Positions 35,725-45,137 of a stretch of DNA of 64,000 nt are shown one piece after another (position 1 is the stretch's first letter; the number at the start of each line of letters is the position of its first letter). The stretch lies in contig JALHMY010000008.1 of assembly GCA_022843805.1 (NCBI GenBank), positions 1-64,000 of the forward strand. Direction: 5' to 3'. Made by a program: the position numbers and the translations under genes. The DNA is from Fuerstiella sp. Its GTDB lineage: Bacteria; Planctomycetota; Planctomycetia; Planctomycetales; Planctomycetaceae. The notes beneath the pieces were generated by a model. It was not told the origin of the DNA. It saw only the letters and a list, made by a program, of their open reading frames with translations, and ran no database searches.

Positions 35725-36333
35725 TTATTGCTGGTACTGCATTGCCTGCCATCCCTGACCGTTATTCATCCAGTACTGGCCCTGGCCATCCATCCAGAAG
35801 GCGGTCCCGGTGCTGCGATCCTGAAACATCTGACCTGGCGATGCGTTGTTGGGCAACTGCCATGACGATCCCGTTGAGCCATTGACGTAGGTCGATTGCG
35901 CCGTCAGGTTCTCCCCGCGCTGACGAGCCCATCTGTCCTGAACATTGTTTCGCCAGTCATAAGTTTCCTGTCGCAGGGCTCGAGATCCATCCACATACCG
36001 GTCGTAGTTGCGCATGTCCTGTCGATGAATCTGGTTAGAGGATTGCATGGCTCGTCGTGTTCCTTCGGGGGTAAATCCACCGGTTTCGGCGTAGCGAAAA
36101 CAGTAGTTCTGGAAGTCCAGCTGACCTCCCTGCTGCCGGTAGACTCGATACTGCTGCTGCACGTACGGATCGTGCATGTTTGTATACACAATGTTGTTCG
36201 TCATCGCCTGCATCTGAGCATTCTGTTGCTGGTTGAATGCGGCATTCATGGCATTGAAGTCCTGTGCGGACGTTGAATTCGAAATTGTTACCAGAACAAC
36301 AACTGCGACTGCAGAGAGAACTGTCTTGAACAT
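35725..36333 (-). CDS. Secreted YAETGGFT-family protein of unknown function, intact copy
   Basis: A 202-residue protein with a clear signal peptide (residues 1-23, FKTVLSAVAVVVLVTISNST). The mature part is Gln/Asn-rich and helical (NAAFNQQQNAQMQAMTNN), then YRVYRQQGG, CFRYAETGGFTPEG and a Tyr/Arg-rich helix. The C-terminus has a YWMNNGQGWQAM motif, preceded by the related FWMDGQGQ. No enzyme signature was found; it may bind ligand or polymer outside the cell. Two partial relatives lie at 25650-25970 and 33581-33850, so this is a small local family. ATG 36333 follows GGAAACG, and a perfect terminator follows the stop. Confidence 0.75.
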   Translation of the reverse strand: MFKTVLSAVAVVVLVTISNSTSAQDFNAMNAAFNQQQNAQMQAMTNNIVYTNMHDPYVQQQYRVYRQQGGQLDFQNYCFRYAETGGFTPEGTRRAMQSSNQIHRQDMRNYDRYVDGSRALRQETYDWRNNVQDRWARQRGENLTAQSTYVNGSTGSSWQLPNNASPGQMFQDRSTGTAFWMDGQGQYWMNNGQGWQAMQYQQ

Positions 36334-36498
36334 TGGTCGTTTCCTTGTGGATCTTTACAGGTTGGAGTCGGTGTCTGAGGGTTCAGCCTTTCACACTGGC
36401 TGTCCTCAAACCCCTGGATGCCACCCCATACACACCGAGACTGAAAATGTGACAACCAATTTTCAGAATTTTTTCCGTTCGACAAAACGTTGAAGAAT

Positions 36499-36777
36499 CG
36501 GCTTCAGCGACTCACTCGATTGCGCTGCGAAGTCGAACAGGCACGGCGGCAGTATAATGCCGTCGATCCTGATCACCGACCGGTGACACGCGAACTTGAA
36601 CGTCGCTGAGATGAATCCATGCGCGCGGATGAACGTCTGCAGGTCGAATACGCAAAGTTTGCAAAGGATTGCCCTCAGCAACTGTCGTCTGAAGAGAGTG
36701 AGCGGATTCTTGCGCTGTCGAACGATTTGCCGGCGCTGTGGCATGTAACGACAGCATCACTGCATTTTCTTTGGTGA
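36499..36777 (+). mobile_element. Remnant of a large serine recombinase
   Basis: The plus frame 36499-36777 reads RLTRLRCEVEQARRQYNAVD, then PDHRPVTRELERR, a TGA, and DESMRADERLQVEYAKF. This is the helical region of long serine recombinases (EAELARRRYxxVDPxNRLVAxxLExxWNExLRxL). The TGA stands where the family has Trp, so it is a TGG to TGA change. Further family sequence (ERILALSNDLPALWH) runs to the final stop. The catalytic resolvase domain is absent. The end overlaps the 3' end of the ceramidase gene by 21 bases. Confidence 0.65.
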
Positions 36778-38172
36778 CACCAATTGATTCAGCACCGACT
36801 CGACGGACGATTGGCACGGTCCGGTGAAGGACCAGGTCTGTTCATAACCTCCCTGGTCACGGAAAATCGAATCGGGACCGAAATACCAGACGCCGCACTC
36901 ACCGTAACCGGCGACACAGACGAACGAGTCGCTGGCGGCTTGTTGAGCGAACAGCTGAAACTCAACAAATGGCTCGCCCGGCAGATGCACGAGTTGCAGC
37001 GAGCCGAGCTTCATTCGCGAAACGATCACACGATGCCCGGTGTTCAGGCGATTTGACCAGGCCGAGAACATCGCGGCCTTCAGGCGGTCACTGAGGGGAC
37101 GTCCGGCTTGCAGTTGATCGCGCAGTGCAGCGGCTGCAAAGTGGCCATCTTCGCGGACGGTGAATTGCAGTTCTGCCTGATCCCACGCGATCTCGGCAGG
37201 CTTGAGCGACTGCACTTCAACGGTCGTGTCGAGTTTCGCGGTCTCATTCGATTCATCGCCGGTCGCAATTCTCGCAGAACGTCGCATTGCGTCGAACATT
37301 CGATCGGTCAGTTGCTCGCGAGCGGCGTGAGTCGCGTCGTTGTACTTCCCCATGCCGATATTGCCGCCGCAGCCGGTGAAATAAATCTGAAAGACGCCGG
37401 TCTCCTGCTCCAACCGCTGTCGAGCAAGTCCGGGGACATCCCATGAAATACGGGCGTCGCCGTAAAAGCTCATTGGGTGAGTCGCATAGTAATGCAGTTG
37501 AGCGATCGGTCGTTCGGCATCGAAGAACGTGACGGTTCGCAGCCACGGGTCGATCAGGCCTTCGGGAGCCTCCTGCAACTGTGGATCTCGCGTCGCACTG
37601 CCGCGCACAAGCAAGCTGCCATCCGGTTGCGGAACTCGACGATTCGACGCCAGTCGCTCCGCCTTCGCACGCGAACCAGAGATTCGTACCACTGGTCTGA
37701 GCGACGGCAAAGTCTCGCGAATCGCCGTCGCCACGCGATCGGCCATTTGATTCGTGAATGCGATGTGCCGGCGCACCGGTTCACTGTCGTCGCCGTGCAG
37801 AATTCGCATCGCATCGGCATCCAGCACGGGTGCCGAGTGCTGATGCAGCGACTGTAATGCCACTCGATCAGGCGTCGTCTCCGCCGCGTCGGCCATGCGT
37901 TTCCGGAACTCATCATCGCTCGAATTGCACAACCCCTGATAATCGATCGCTGCGATCACAAACGTCTGCCCATTCGCTCGCAGGACAATGCCGCGTACTT
38001 CCAGCGGATGCTCGACGCTGTCCACCTTTGGCATAAAACCGACACACGGCCCATCACCGATCGGCGGTGTCACATCCGCTCGAAAGGTCGCCAGCTGCAA
38101 TACCGGTTCCGCGCCCAATGCCGCTGTCGCCATCAGCCACGTCGCCATCACCAGAACGAGTCGTTGAGCCAT
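36757..38172 (-). CDS. Neutral/alkaline ceramidase-family secreted hydrolase
   Basis: A 471-residue exported protein with a signal peptide (residues 1-20, RLVLVMATWLMATAALG). It matches the N-terminal domain of neutral/alkaline non-lysosomal ceramidases: RADVTPPIGDG at the start, VALQSLHQHSAPV, and HYYATHPMSFYG, which supply the His residues used for zinc. FTGCGGNIG also fits the family. At 471 residues it lacks the C-terminal beta-sandwich of full ceramidases, as is common for planctomycete members. It probably cleaves an amide bond outside the cytoplasm; ceramide itself as substrate is not assured. No operon partners are seen. Confidence 0.85.
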   Translation of the reverse strand: MAQRLVLVMATWLMATAALGAEPVLQLATFRADVTPPIGDGPCVGFMPKVDSVEHPLEVRGIVLRANGQTFVIAAIDYQGLCNSSDDEFRKRMADAAETTPDRVALQSLHQHSAPVLDADAMRILHGDDSEPVRRHIAFTNQMADRVATAIRETLPSLRPVVRISGSRAKAERLASNRRVPQPDGSLLVRGSATRDPQLQEAPEGLIDPWLRTVTFFDAERPIAQLHYYATHPMSFYGDARISWDVPGLARQRLEQETGVFQIYFTGCGGNIGMGKYNDATHAAREQLTDRMFDAMRRSARIATGDESNETAKLDTTVEVQSLKPAEIAWDQAELQFTVREDGHFAAAALRDQLQAGRPLSDRLKAAMFSAWSNRLNTGHRVIVSRMKLGSLQLVHLPGEPFVEFQLFAQQAASDSFVCVAGYGECGVWYFGPDSIFRDQGGYEQTWSFTGPCQSSVESVLNQLVSPKKMQ

Positions 38173-38381
38173 GTGATCCTCTTATGGTCGCCTCATGACG
38201 GGAAGTTGTTTAAGAGCCCAAAAGTAACCCGAAGCGTCAGCAGACGGTTCGGAAAACTGGAGTGGAGTCGCTTTTCGCGATGGCTTCACGTTACTTTTGA
38301 AACGACTTCCGGAGTACAGTATTGTGTCTCGCACGGCATAGCCATTCCAGAGCCAGATGAACTGTGCGGAGAATAACACCC

Positions 38382-39257
38382 ATGGAATATCGAATCCTCG
38401 GCCAATCTGATCTTTCTGTCAGCTCCATTGGGATGGGGTGCGTTACTTTCGGACGTGAAGTGGATCCGCAATCATCACTGCTGATCATGGATCATGCGTT
38501 CGAACAGGGGATCACACTGTTCGACACGGCCGAAGCTTATGCTCAGGGGGCGTCTGAACGAGTCGTCGGAGAATGGATCAGGAGTCGAAATTCACGTGAC
38601 AAAATCGTGCTCGCAACAAAGATCAGCGGTCTGCTGACGGGACATCGCATTGTGGCGTCCGCTGAGGCGAGTTTGAAGCGCCTGCAAACGGATCGTATCG
38701 ATTTATTGCAGACTCACGTTTGGGATGAATCCACTCCGCTGGAAGAAACGCTCGGGGCTCTGACAGCGCTGGTACAGCAGGGCAAAGTGCGCCATATCGG
38801 CTGCAGCAACTATTCAGCCCCGCAACTCACGGCAGCTCTTGAGTTGAGCAACACTGCAGGGTTCAGCCGTTTGGTCTCCGTGCAACCACCATACAACCTT
38901 GTCCAGCGCGATATCGAGGCAGATTTATTGCCGTTGTGTGCTGCTGAGAATATCGGGGTGATCAGCTATAGTCCTCTCGCCGCAGGATTCCTGACGGGAA
39001 AATATCGCCACGGTGCGGCAATTCCATCCGGCACAAGATTCGACGTGATCCCTGGGCACAGGGAGATCTATTTCACAGAACACGGTTACCAGGTGCTGGA
39101 AAAGCTGGATGCAGAATCCAGGGCAACGGGTAAGTCGCACGTACAGCTGGCATTGTCATGGGTTCTCAATCAACCCGGCATCACCTCAGTCCTGATCGGA
39201 GCCAGAAATATGGGCCACATTGATCAGGCTATTGGAAGCAGCACAAAGAAGCCGTAA
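38382..39257 (+). CDS. Aldo/keto reductase
   Basis: A 291-residue cytoplasmic NADPH-dependent oxidoreductase of the aldo/keto reductase family. The catalytic tetrad is present: Asp48 and Tyr53 (FDTAEAYAQG), Lys80 (IVLATK) and His112 (LLQTHVW). The NADP-binding part is normal (VISYSPLAAGFLTGKY and TSVLIGARN). ATG 38382 follows GGAG at a slightly long distance. The C-terminus ends with GSSTKKP about 20-25 residues short of the usual end, so the last helix may be lost, but the active site is complete. The substrate is unknown. Confidence 0.9.
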   Translation: MEYRILGQSDLSVSSIGMGCVTFGREVDPQSSLLIMDHAFEQGITLFDTAEAYAQGASERVVGEWIRSRNSRDKIVLATKISGLLTGHRIVASAEASLKRLQTDRIDLLQTHVWDESTPLEETLGALTALVQQGKVRHIGCSNYSAPQLTAALELSNTAGFSRLVSVQPPYNLVQRDIEADLLPLCAAENIGVISYSPLAAGFLTGKYRHGAAIPSGTRFDVIPGHREIYFTEHGYQVLEKLDAESRATGKSHVQLALSWVLNQPGITSVLIGARNMGHIDQAIGSSTKKP

Positions 39258-39753
39258 GTTCACTTCGAGCAGGCAGAGGGGCTTTCCAATCGCTGACAAC
39301 AAATGAACACGTCCTGCTCAACATCCTGTCGGAAAAGAATAATGAGTCTGGAACAATCAGTATTCTGGTTGCTGCAGGGAACTGTTGTCGAGAAGAGAAT
39401 TCGGAAGTGTTCATTTACGATTCAATCAAGGCAACCGCCAGTTGCATCGGCTGTGACCAATGGAGCGGTCAGTGGAGTTCTCTTTCCAGGGTTAGTCGGA
39501 GTGACAGATCTGGGCCAGAGGTATATCGGAAGCTGGCTAAAGAACGTTGATTCTGAGTCAGCCACGACCTCAGAATTTCTGCCACCCACGTGATCGACCG
39601 AACCGAATGCTGTCGATTTTCCGATGATCCAGCACCACGCCCGCCGTGCTGATCACATCCCGAGTCGCTCCTGTGCGATCTTCCAGTGCCCAGAGGACTC
39701 CGATGAGAACGTCGAGCACACGAAAGTGCGATTCATCAAGGCCGCATCCTCGT
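39258..39753. other. Intergenic stretch without a supported gene
   Basis: About 500 bases between convergent genes. Short frames exist on both strands; the minus frame around 39600-39730 (SHFRVLDVLIGVLWALEDRT) has some protein character, but no start and no family was recognised. It could be a fragment of a lost gene. Confidence 0.4.
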
Positions 39754-42453
39754 TCATTTCAGGGAACGCACTTTCTTTTCAGTCTCCACGATCACCAGGG
39801 ACGCGAGAGCCACACCGAGGATGCGCGGCCAGACCGCGATGTCGAGGGGAGCGGTGTGCAGGAAGCGGTTCATGAACGGCGCGTAGGTAAAGACGAGCTG
39901 CAGCGCCGCGGTGAGGCCGATGCCGAGCCACAGAAGCGGATTGCTGAACCAGCCGATGCTGAAGATGCTGCGCCGGAGGCTGCGACAGTTGATGAGATAG
40001 GCGCTGGCCACGGCGACGACGGTGTTGACCACGGCGGTGCGTGTCTGAGAGATGCTGGCGCCGCATTTTTGTTCGTAAAAGAATACCCAGTAGCTCCCGG
40101 CGAGCATGATGAAAGAGACGAGCCCGGTGCGCATGCACATGGCGAAATCGAAAATCGGCAGTTTTTGATCGCGTGGCGGCCTTTTCATGATGTCGGCCTC
40201 CGGCGGCTCGAAAACGAGCATGAGGCCGAGCAGGATCGCTGTGGTCAGATTCACCCACAGCAGGTGCACGGGCAGCGTGGGCAGCGTGAGGCCGAAAACG
40301 ACGCTTGTGAGCAGGATGAGCGCAAAACCAACGCTCACCGGCAGTGTCCACACGAGGAACTTGATGAGGTTGTCATATACCCCGCGGCCTTCCTCGACAG
40401 CGGCGGCGATGGTGGCGAAGTTGTCATCGGTGAGGACCATGCTGGCCGCTCCCTTCGCCACGTCAGTGCCGGTGATGCCCATGGCGATGCCGATGTCGGC
40501 CTGCTTCAGCGCGGGGCCGTCGTTTACGCCATCGCCGGTCATGGCGAGGATGTGGCCGCGGCTTTGCAAGGCACGCACGAGGCGCAATTTTTGTTCGGGA
40601 GCCACTCGGGCAAAGACGGCGGTGCGGTCGGCGATGGCGGGAAGGTCCGCATCGCTGATCTGCGCCAGCTCGCGGCCGCTGATGGCAGGCACCGTGTCGG
40701 CATCGGCGATGCCGATTTGCCTGGCGATGGCTTGAGCGGTAACGGCGTGATCTCCGGTGATCATTTTCACGCGGATTCCCGCCGCCTGACATTTCGCCAC
40801 AGCGGCGATGGCCTCCTCACGCGGCGGATCGATCATGCCCTGTATGCCGAGGAAAGTGAAGCCGTCGCTGACATGATGATGCTCGAAATCACCGCTGACA
40901 TGCGAACCATCGCGTCGGCAAAAAGCGATCACTCGCATGCCCTGGCTCGCAAAAGACTGCGCCGTGGACCGAATCGCCTCCGTGTCGATGGCGACGACCT
41001 CGCCGCGTGCATCGAGCATGTGCGTGCAACGATCCAGTAACCGCTCCAAAGCGCCCGCTTTGTAGATGCGGCGGCCTTCGGCATGATCGTGAAGGGTGGC
41101 GCGGAACATGTGGTCGCTCTCAAACGGGATCATGTCCACTCGCGGCGAGCCAGCGTGGATGGCGGCATGACGCAGACCAGCTTTTTCCGCCGCGACGAGC
41201 AACGCACCTTCCGTGGGATCGCCTGCGATGCTCCAGACGCCTTCCTTTTCGATGATGGCGGAGTCGTTACAGAGCATCCCGGCGTGCAGGCACTCGTGCA
41301 GCGCGGGTTTTGTGGCGGCATCCCCCCTGGATTGCGAGGCATCAAACAGCTCGCCACGCGGTTCATAGCCGGTGCCGGTGAGCGTGAAGGTCTCTCCGCC
41401 CGCGTGAATGCGTTGTACGGTCATTTTGTTCTGCGTGAGCGTGCCCGTTTTGTCCGAGCAGATGACGGTGGTGCAGCCCAGCGTCTCGACGGCGGGCAGT
41501 TTGCGGATAATGGCGCGGCGCTTTGCCATGCGGTTCACGCCGATGGCGAGCACGATGGTAATGGCGGCGGGCAAACCTTCAGGAATGACGCCGACGGCCA
41601 GGGCGACACTCGCCATCAGCATCTCGATGACGCTGCCGCCGCGCACGAACACGCCGTAGGCAAATAAGGCCGCCGCAAGGCCCAGGATGATCCAAAGCAA
41701 CATGCCGCTGAAACGGGCGATCTTTCGCGTGAGCGGCGTCGTGAGGTCCACCGCCTCCGCGATGAGAAAAGCCACGCGCCCAGTCTCCGTGCGGTCGCCT
41801 GTAGCCCAAACCACGCCCGTGCCAGTGCCTGCTGTCACGAGTGAACCTGCGTAGGCCATATTCACACGATCCCCGAGCACGGTGTCCGCATGCAGCGGAT
41901 CCGGCCGCTTGCTGGCAGGCACGGATTCGCCGGTCAGTGATGATTCGTCGATCTGCAGGCTCTTTGTTTCGAGCAAACGAATGTCCGCTGGCACTCGATC
42001 CCCGCCCGCGAGCATCACGATATCACCAGGGACGAGTTCGACGCTGTTCACGCGGATTTTTTTGCCATCCCGCTTCACTACAGCTTCAGCGACGACCATC
42101 TTCACGAGGGCTTCGAGCGCATGTTCGGCCTTCGATTCCTGGATGAAGCCCACGATGGCATTCACCACGACGACGATGAAGATCACCGAGGCATCCACCC
42201 ACTCGCCAAGAAAGCCCGTGACTGCCGCCGCCGCAATGAGCACGAGCACGAGCGGCGCTGTGAACTGCCTGGCGAGTCGCACCCACCCCGGCGAGCCGCC
42301 CCTGGCCTGCACCCGATTCTCGCCATAGCGCCTCAGCCGTTCGGCGGCCTCCGAACTGGTAAGTCCGGTTTCAAACGAGCCTCCCGTGAGACGAAGAGCA
42401 TCACACGTGGCGAGATCGTGAGCAGTGTTTGCAGTCAGCGAGGAATCAGCCAT
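39754..42453 (-). CDS. P-type cation-transporting ATPase (P2-like)
   Basis: An 899-residue pump. It has the N-terminal cation ATPase region, TGES at 174-177 in the actuator domain, GVIPEGLP in helix 4 (288-294), the phosphorylation motif DKTGT with Asp334, and TGDGVNDGPALKQADIG in the P domain. C-terminal helices include LLWVNLTTAILLGLMLVFEP. It resembles the Ca/Na/K P2 pumps, but helix 6 lacks the usual Asp of calcium pumps, so the ion is uncertain. The base composition looks clearly more G+C-rich, with more GCG and GCC codons, than in neighbouring genes, suggesting transfer. A 464-residue open frame on the opposite strand is an artefact of this composition. No operon partner is present. Confidence 0.92.
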   Translation of the reverse strand: MADSSLTANTAHDLATCDALRLTGGSFETGLTSSEAAERLRRYGENRVQARGGSPGWVRLARQFTAPLVLVLIAAAAVTGFLGEWVDASVIFIVVVVNAIVGFIQESKAEHALEALVKMVVAEAVVKRDGKKIRVNSVELVPGDIVMLAGGDRVPADIRLLETKSLQIDESSLTGESVPASKRPDPLHADTVLGDRVNMAYAGSLVTAGTGTGVVWATGDRTETGRVAFLIAEAVDLTTPLTRKIARFSGMLLWIILGLAAALFAYGVFVRGGSVIEMLMASVALAVGVIPEGLPAAITIVLAIGVNRMAKRRAIIRKLPAVETLGCTTVICSDKTGTLTQNKMTVQRIHAGGETFTLTGTGYEPRGELFDASQSRGDAATKPALHECLHAGMLCNDSAIIEKEGVWSIAGDPTEGALLVAAEKAGLRHAAIHAGSPRVDMIPFESDHMFRATLHDHAEGRRIYKAGALERLLDRCTHMLDARGEVVAIDTEAIRSTAQSFASQGMRVIAFCRRDGSHVSGDFEHHHVSDGFTFLGIQGMIDPPREEAIAAVAKCQAAGIRVKMITGDHAVTAQAIARQIGIADADTVPAISGRELAQISDADLPAIADRTAVFARVAPEQKLRLVRALQSRGHILAMTGDGVNDGPALKQADIGIAMGITGTDVAKGAASMVLTDDNFATIAAAVEEGRGVYDNLIKFLVWTLPVSVGFALILLTSVVFGLTLPTLPVHLLWVNLTTAILLGLMLVFEPPEADIMKRPPRDQKLPIFDFAMCMRTGLVSFIMLAGSYWVFFYEQKCGASISQTRTAVVNTVVAVASAYLINCRSLRRSIFSIGWFSNPLLWLGIGLTAALQLVFTYAPFMNRFLHTAPLDIAVWPRILGVALASLVIVETEKKVRSLK

Positions 42454-43215
42454 GAAGAAACAATCCCGAGGTAACAGTCCAATTGATAACGCGACCTGCC
42501 GCTCAATGCTCCGTCCCGCCGCGCAACGGTGAATTGTTTTAAGGGCGATTGAGGCTGTCGTATGTCGTTCCGGCGATCTGCCCAGTCGCCTCGCAGGGCT
42601 TGGTGTTACAGAAACTCACGCAGAGTAAGGCCATGTGTCGCGTCCCTTCATTGAGTCAAATCTGCAAAACACAGAATATGCGCCCTGGCCACAATGACGT
42701 CATCAAGCCACGCGCGGTTGAGCTCCGGAGGATTCGAGATGCGGTTTTGGCCGAAGGCGCTTTCGGTGACGTATCTGCCAATCCGGCAGCAGCTCAGGGA
42801 GAACTCCCGCGGTGCCGAACAGTGAACAGCAATAGTCTATAAAGATCTCCGCTTCCTCCGCCAGGACGTCGAAGCCCACCCCCGTCCAATTGCCGGTTTT
42901 GGTGCCGAGACCGGAGTCGCTCAGTTTTTCGGCAAACAACTTTTCGGCACCAGACGTGGACGGCTGTACGCATCGAAAAGCTGCTGGCGGATCTTGATCA
43001 GCGATTGAAAGGGTCATGGCGGAACTCGATACCAACGACAGTCTCGACGAACTGATCGCCGATGTTCTCTTTCGAATTCAGAGATGTCGGTTCCTGCCAT
43101 GGGTCACCTCATCAAAATGCAATAGCGACCCTGCAGGGAGATAAACCACAAGCTGATGAAATTTACGTCAACACAGTTCTTTGTCCTCGTAGTTCCCTCC
43201 CTGCAAAGCAGAGCT
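42454..43215. other. Intergenic region without a supported gene
   Basis: About 760 bases between the P-type ATPase start and the end of terC, both on the minus strand. A minus frame at 42703-43035 and plus frames nearby have mixed character. A fragment near 42970-43080 (VRIEKLLADLDQRLKG) may be left from a lost gene. No family was recognised. Confidence 0.4.
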
Positions 43216-44151
43216 TCAGAGCCCTTCTGAAGGACAGGGCTCTGGAGCTGGCGATAGAAGTGATGCGACAATCGAAAGCAAAGCGATTGAAGCCACCACT
43301 GAAAGGCTGGCGAAGACAGGAATTGGGGCAATGTCGATGATCATCATCTTGACCCCAACAAAGCCAAGCACTCCTGCCAGACCGTACTTCAGAAAACGGA
43401 ACTTTTCCATGAGGCCGGATAGCGCAAAGTACAGAGATCGAAGTCCGAGAATCGCAAACGCATTTGAAGTGAAAACAATAAACGGATCCTTGGATATGGC
43501 GAGGATCGCGGGAATAGAATCGACCGCGAACACCAGGTCAGACCATTCCACAAAGATCAACACCAGCAACAGGGGAGTTGCCCAAAGCTTGCCATCTCGC
43601 CGAATAACGAACCGATCCTCATGAAACTCGTCTGTCACTCGGAACCACCGCTGGCAGGACCGAACCACCCAATGCTCAGCTAGCGGCTTTGAGAGGTCCG
43701 GCCCCTTGATCATGCGCCATGCCGCAATTAACAGGAACGCTCCAAACAAATGCACCAGCCAGTGAAATCGTTCGATCAGAGCTACCCCTGCGAAAATCAT
43801 GATCACCCGCATTGTTAGGGCTCCGAACACGCCCCAGAACAAAACCTTGTGTTCGCAATGTTTGGGCACCTTCATAGCAGCAAATATCAAAGCGAACACA
43901 AACACGTTGTCTACGCTAAGCGACTTTTCAATCACGTATCCGGTCAAAAACTCCATTGCCGGTTGCGAACCCGATCTCACCAGCAGCAGCCAGCTGAATC
44001 CAAGAGCCAGAGAGATCCAGACGAGACTCCAGGCAATCGCTTCACGGAAAGTGACAGCATGTGCCTTTCTGTGAAAGACACCAAGGTCCAGTGCCAGCAT
44101 GCCGACCAGGAAACAGCAAAATCCTATCCAGGCCCAAAGAGAAAGTTCCAT
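43216..44151 (-). CDS. TerC/Alx-family membrane protein (probable metal exporter)
   Basis: A 311-residue inner-membrane protein with about eight or nine helices. The TerC signatures are present: EKSLSVDNVFVFALIF and IFVEWSDLVFAVDSIPAI, each with conserved acidic residues in the membrane. Alx-type members export manganese, and the length fits that branch. The start is ATG 44151; no strong ribosome site is seen. An HPF-like gene begins upstream and ends 52 bases before it on the same strand, so the two are probably co-transcribed. A search of the upstream sequence did not show a manganese (yybP-ykoY) riboswitch. Confidence 0.88.
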   Translation of the reverse strand: MELSLWAWIGFCCFLVGMLALDLGVFHRKAHAVTFREAIAWSLVWISLALGFSWLLLVRSGSQPAMEFLTGYVIEKSLSVDNVFVFALIFAAMKVPKHCEHKVLFWGVFGALTMRVIMIFAGVALIERFHWLVHLFGAFLLIAAWRMIKGPDLSKPLAEHWVVRSCQRWFRVTDEFHEDRFVIRRDGKLWATPLLLVLIFVEWSDLVFAVDSIPAILAISKDPFIVFTSNAFAILGLRSLYFALSGLMEKFRFLKYGLAGVLGFVGVKMMIIDIAPIPVFASLSVVASIALLSIVASLLSPAPEPCPSEGL

Positions 44152-44203
44152 GATGAGAAGTCGCAGTTTCTACTGTAAGGAATGTGGACTGTTCCAGGGA
44201 AAG

Positions 44204-44683
44204 TCAGAGGCTGATCCAACACGAGACCGAGACGCGGCAATGTGCCAGGCGCCGGCTTTCAGGTTGCAGCCGGCTTGTGCTCCGACGCTGCGGATCTTCA
44301 GATGCCGTTACATGGGAACCGAACTCGACATTGACGTCCCCCTGACGTTGACGATTCAGTTGTCGTGAGAGTGATCGAGCGGCAGGTTCGGCGAGGTTTG
44401 CGATGGCCGCTTCCACGCGTGCATCCGTGTCACCGGCCAGAACTTCGCCCTGATCTTTCAGAATCAGCTTGATGCGACAAGAAATGTCGAAACCACCTTG
44501 CGAACCGTTCACGTCATTGAGAGTCACCTGAACAGGGCAGATCTGAGTGGGAAAGCGACAACGTGCGTACTGGACACGACGCTCGATGAACTCATTCTGA
44601 ACGTCGTTAAGGTCATGTTTCGAGCGAGAATCTGCAGGAGCAGCGAGACGAAGGGAGACAATGAAATCGTCGAAGTTGTTCAT
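44204..44683 (-). CDS. HPF/RaiA-like ribosome-associated protein
   Basis: A 159-residue protein whose first 110 residues resemble the hibernation-promoting-factor fold: a first helix with FIERRVQYARCRF, the strand VQVTLNDVNGSQGG (family VxLxDENGxxGG) and a second helix with DARVEAAIANLAEPAARSL. The Arg/Lys-rich 16S-contact surface fits in part. The C-terminal 45 residues are basic and without a fold. ATG 44683 follows AGGAAG. The assignment is by pattern only and moderately sure. Pairing with terC suggests joint expression under stress. Confidence 0.65.
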   Translation of the reverse strand: MNNFDDFIVSLRLAAPADSRSKHDLNDVQNEFIERRVQYARCRFPTQICPVQVTLNDVNGSQGGFDISCRIKLILKDQGEVLAGDTDARVEAAIANLAEPAARSLSRQLNRQRQGDVNVEFGSHVTASEDPQRRSTSRLQPESRRLAHCRVSVSCWISL

Positions 44684-45137
44684 GACTGCACTTCCTTTGC
44701 TGGCTTCCTGGCTGAGTCAACGCGGACTCAGCCATTCACTGACATCTTACTTCGACCAAATTTTACCCTGTTCATCATGTTTGACTAATTCATACGTAGG
44801 CGATGATGTATTGATTAAACTAAAGTATCGTCCGCCGCATGGACTGGCTCAATTATCTCCACTTGCTCTACTTCCGGAAAAAAGGTGGCAGATATTGGGC
44901 CTCTTTCTTTTGTGTTCCTCCGGGTCGAGTTGTGGTTTCGAGACCCAGGCGGGCGGTACTGCACCGGGTCCAGTTGTCATCAACAAACGGCATACAGCGT
45001 TTAACGCTGCCACGCAGTGAGGTTAGTTCTGCCTCAACCCGGCAAACTGCGTCGTCTTTCACTGGTCGAGAGCGTTGCTTCGACAGCGTCACTAAACTCT
45101 TATCGTAGAACGGTTTCCGCTTAGGCTAGTGCCATTC
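44684..45137. other. Intergenic stretch without a supported gene
   Basis: About 450 bases. An AT-rich portion near 44755-44825 is probably the promoter region of the HPF-terC pair. No protein-like frame or hairpin terminator was seen. Confidence 0.4.

Noticed and set aside
39646-41040. 464-residue plus-strand frame
   Set aside because: It lies opposite the P-type ATPase, has low-complexity Asp/Gly/His composition and no domain; it is a shadow of high-G+C coding sequence.
44152-44203. Manganese (yybP-ykoY) riboswitch before terC
   Set aside because: Only 52 bases separate terC from the upstream HPF-like gene, and no matching motif was seen.
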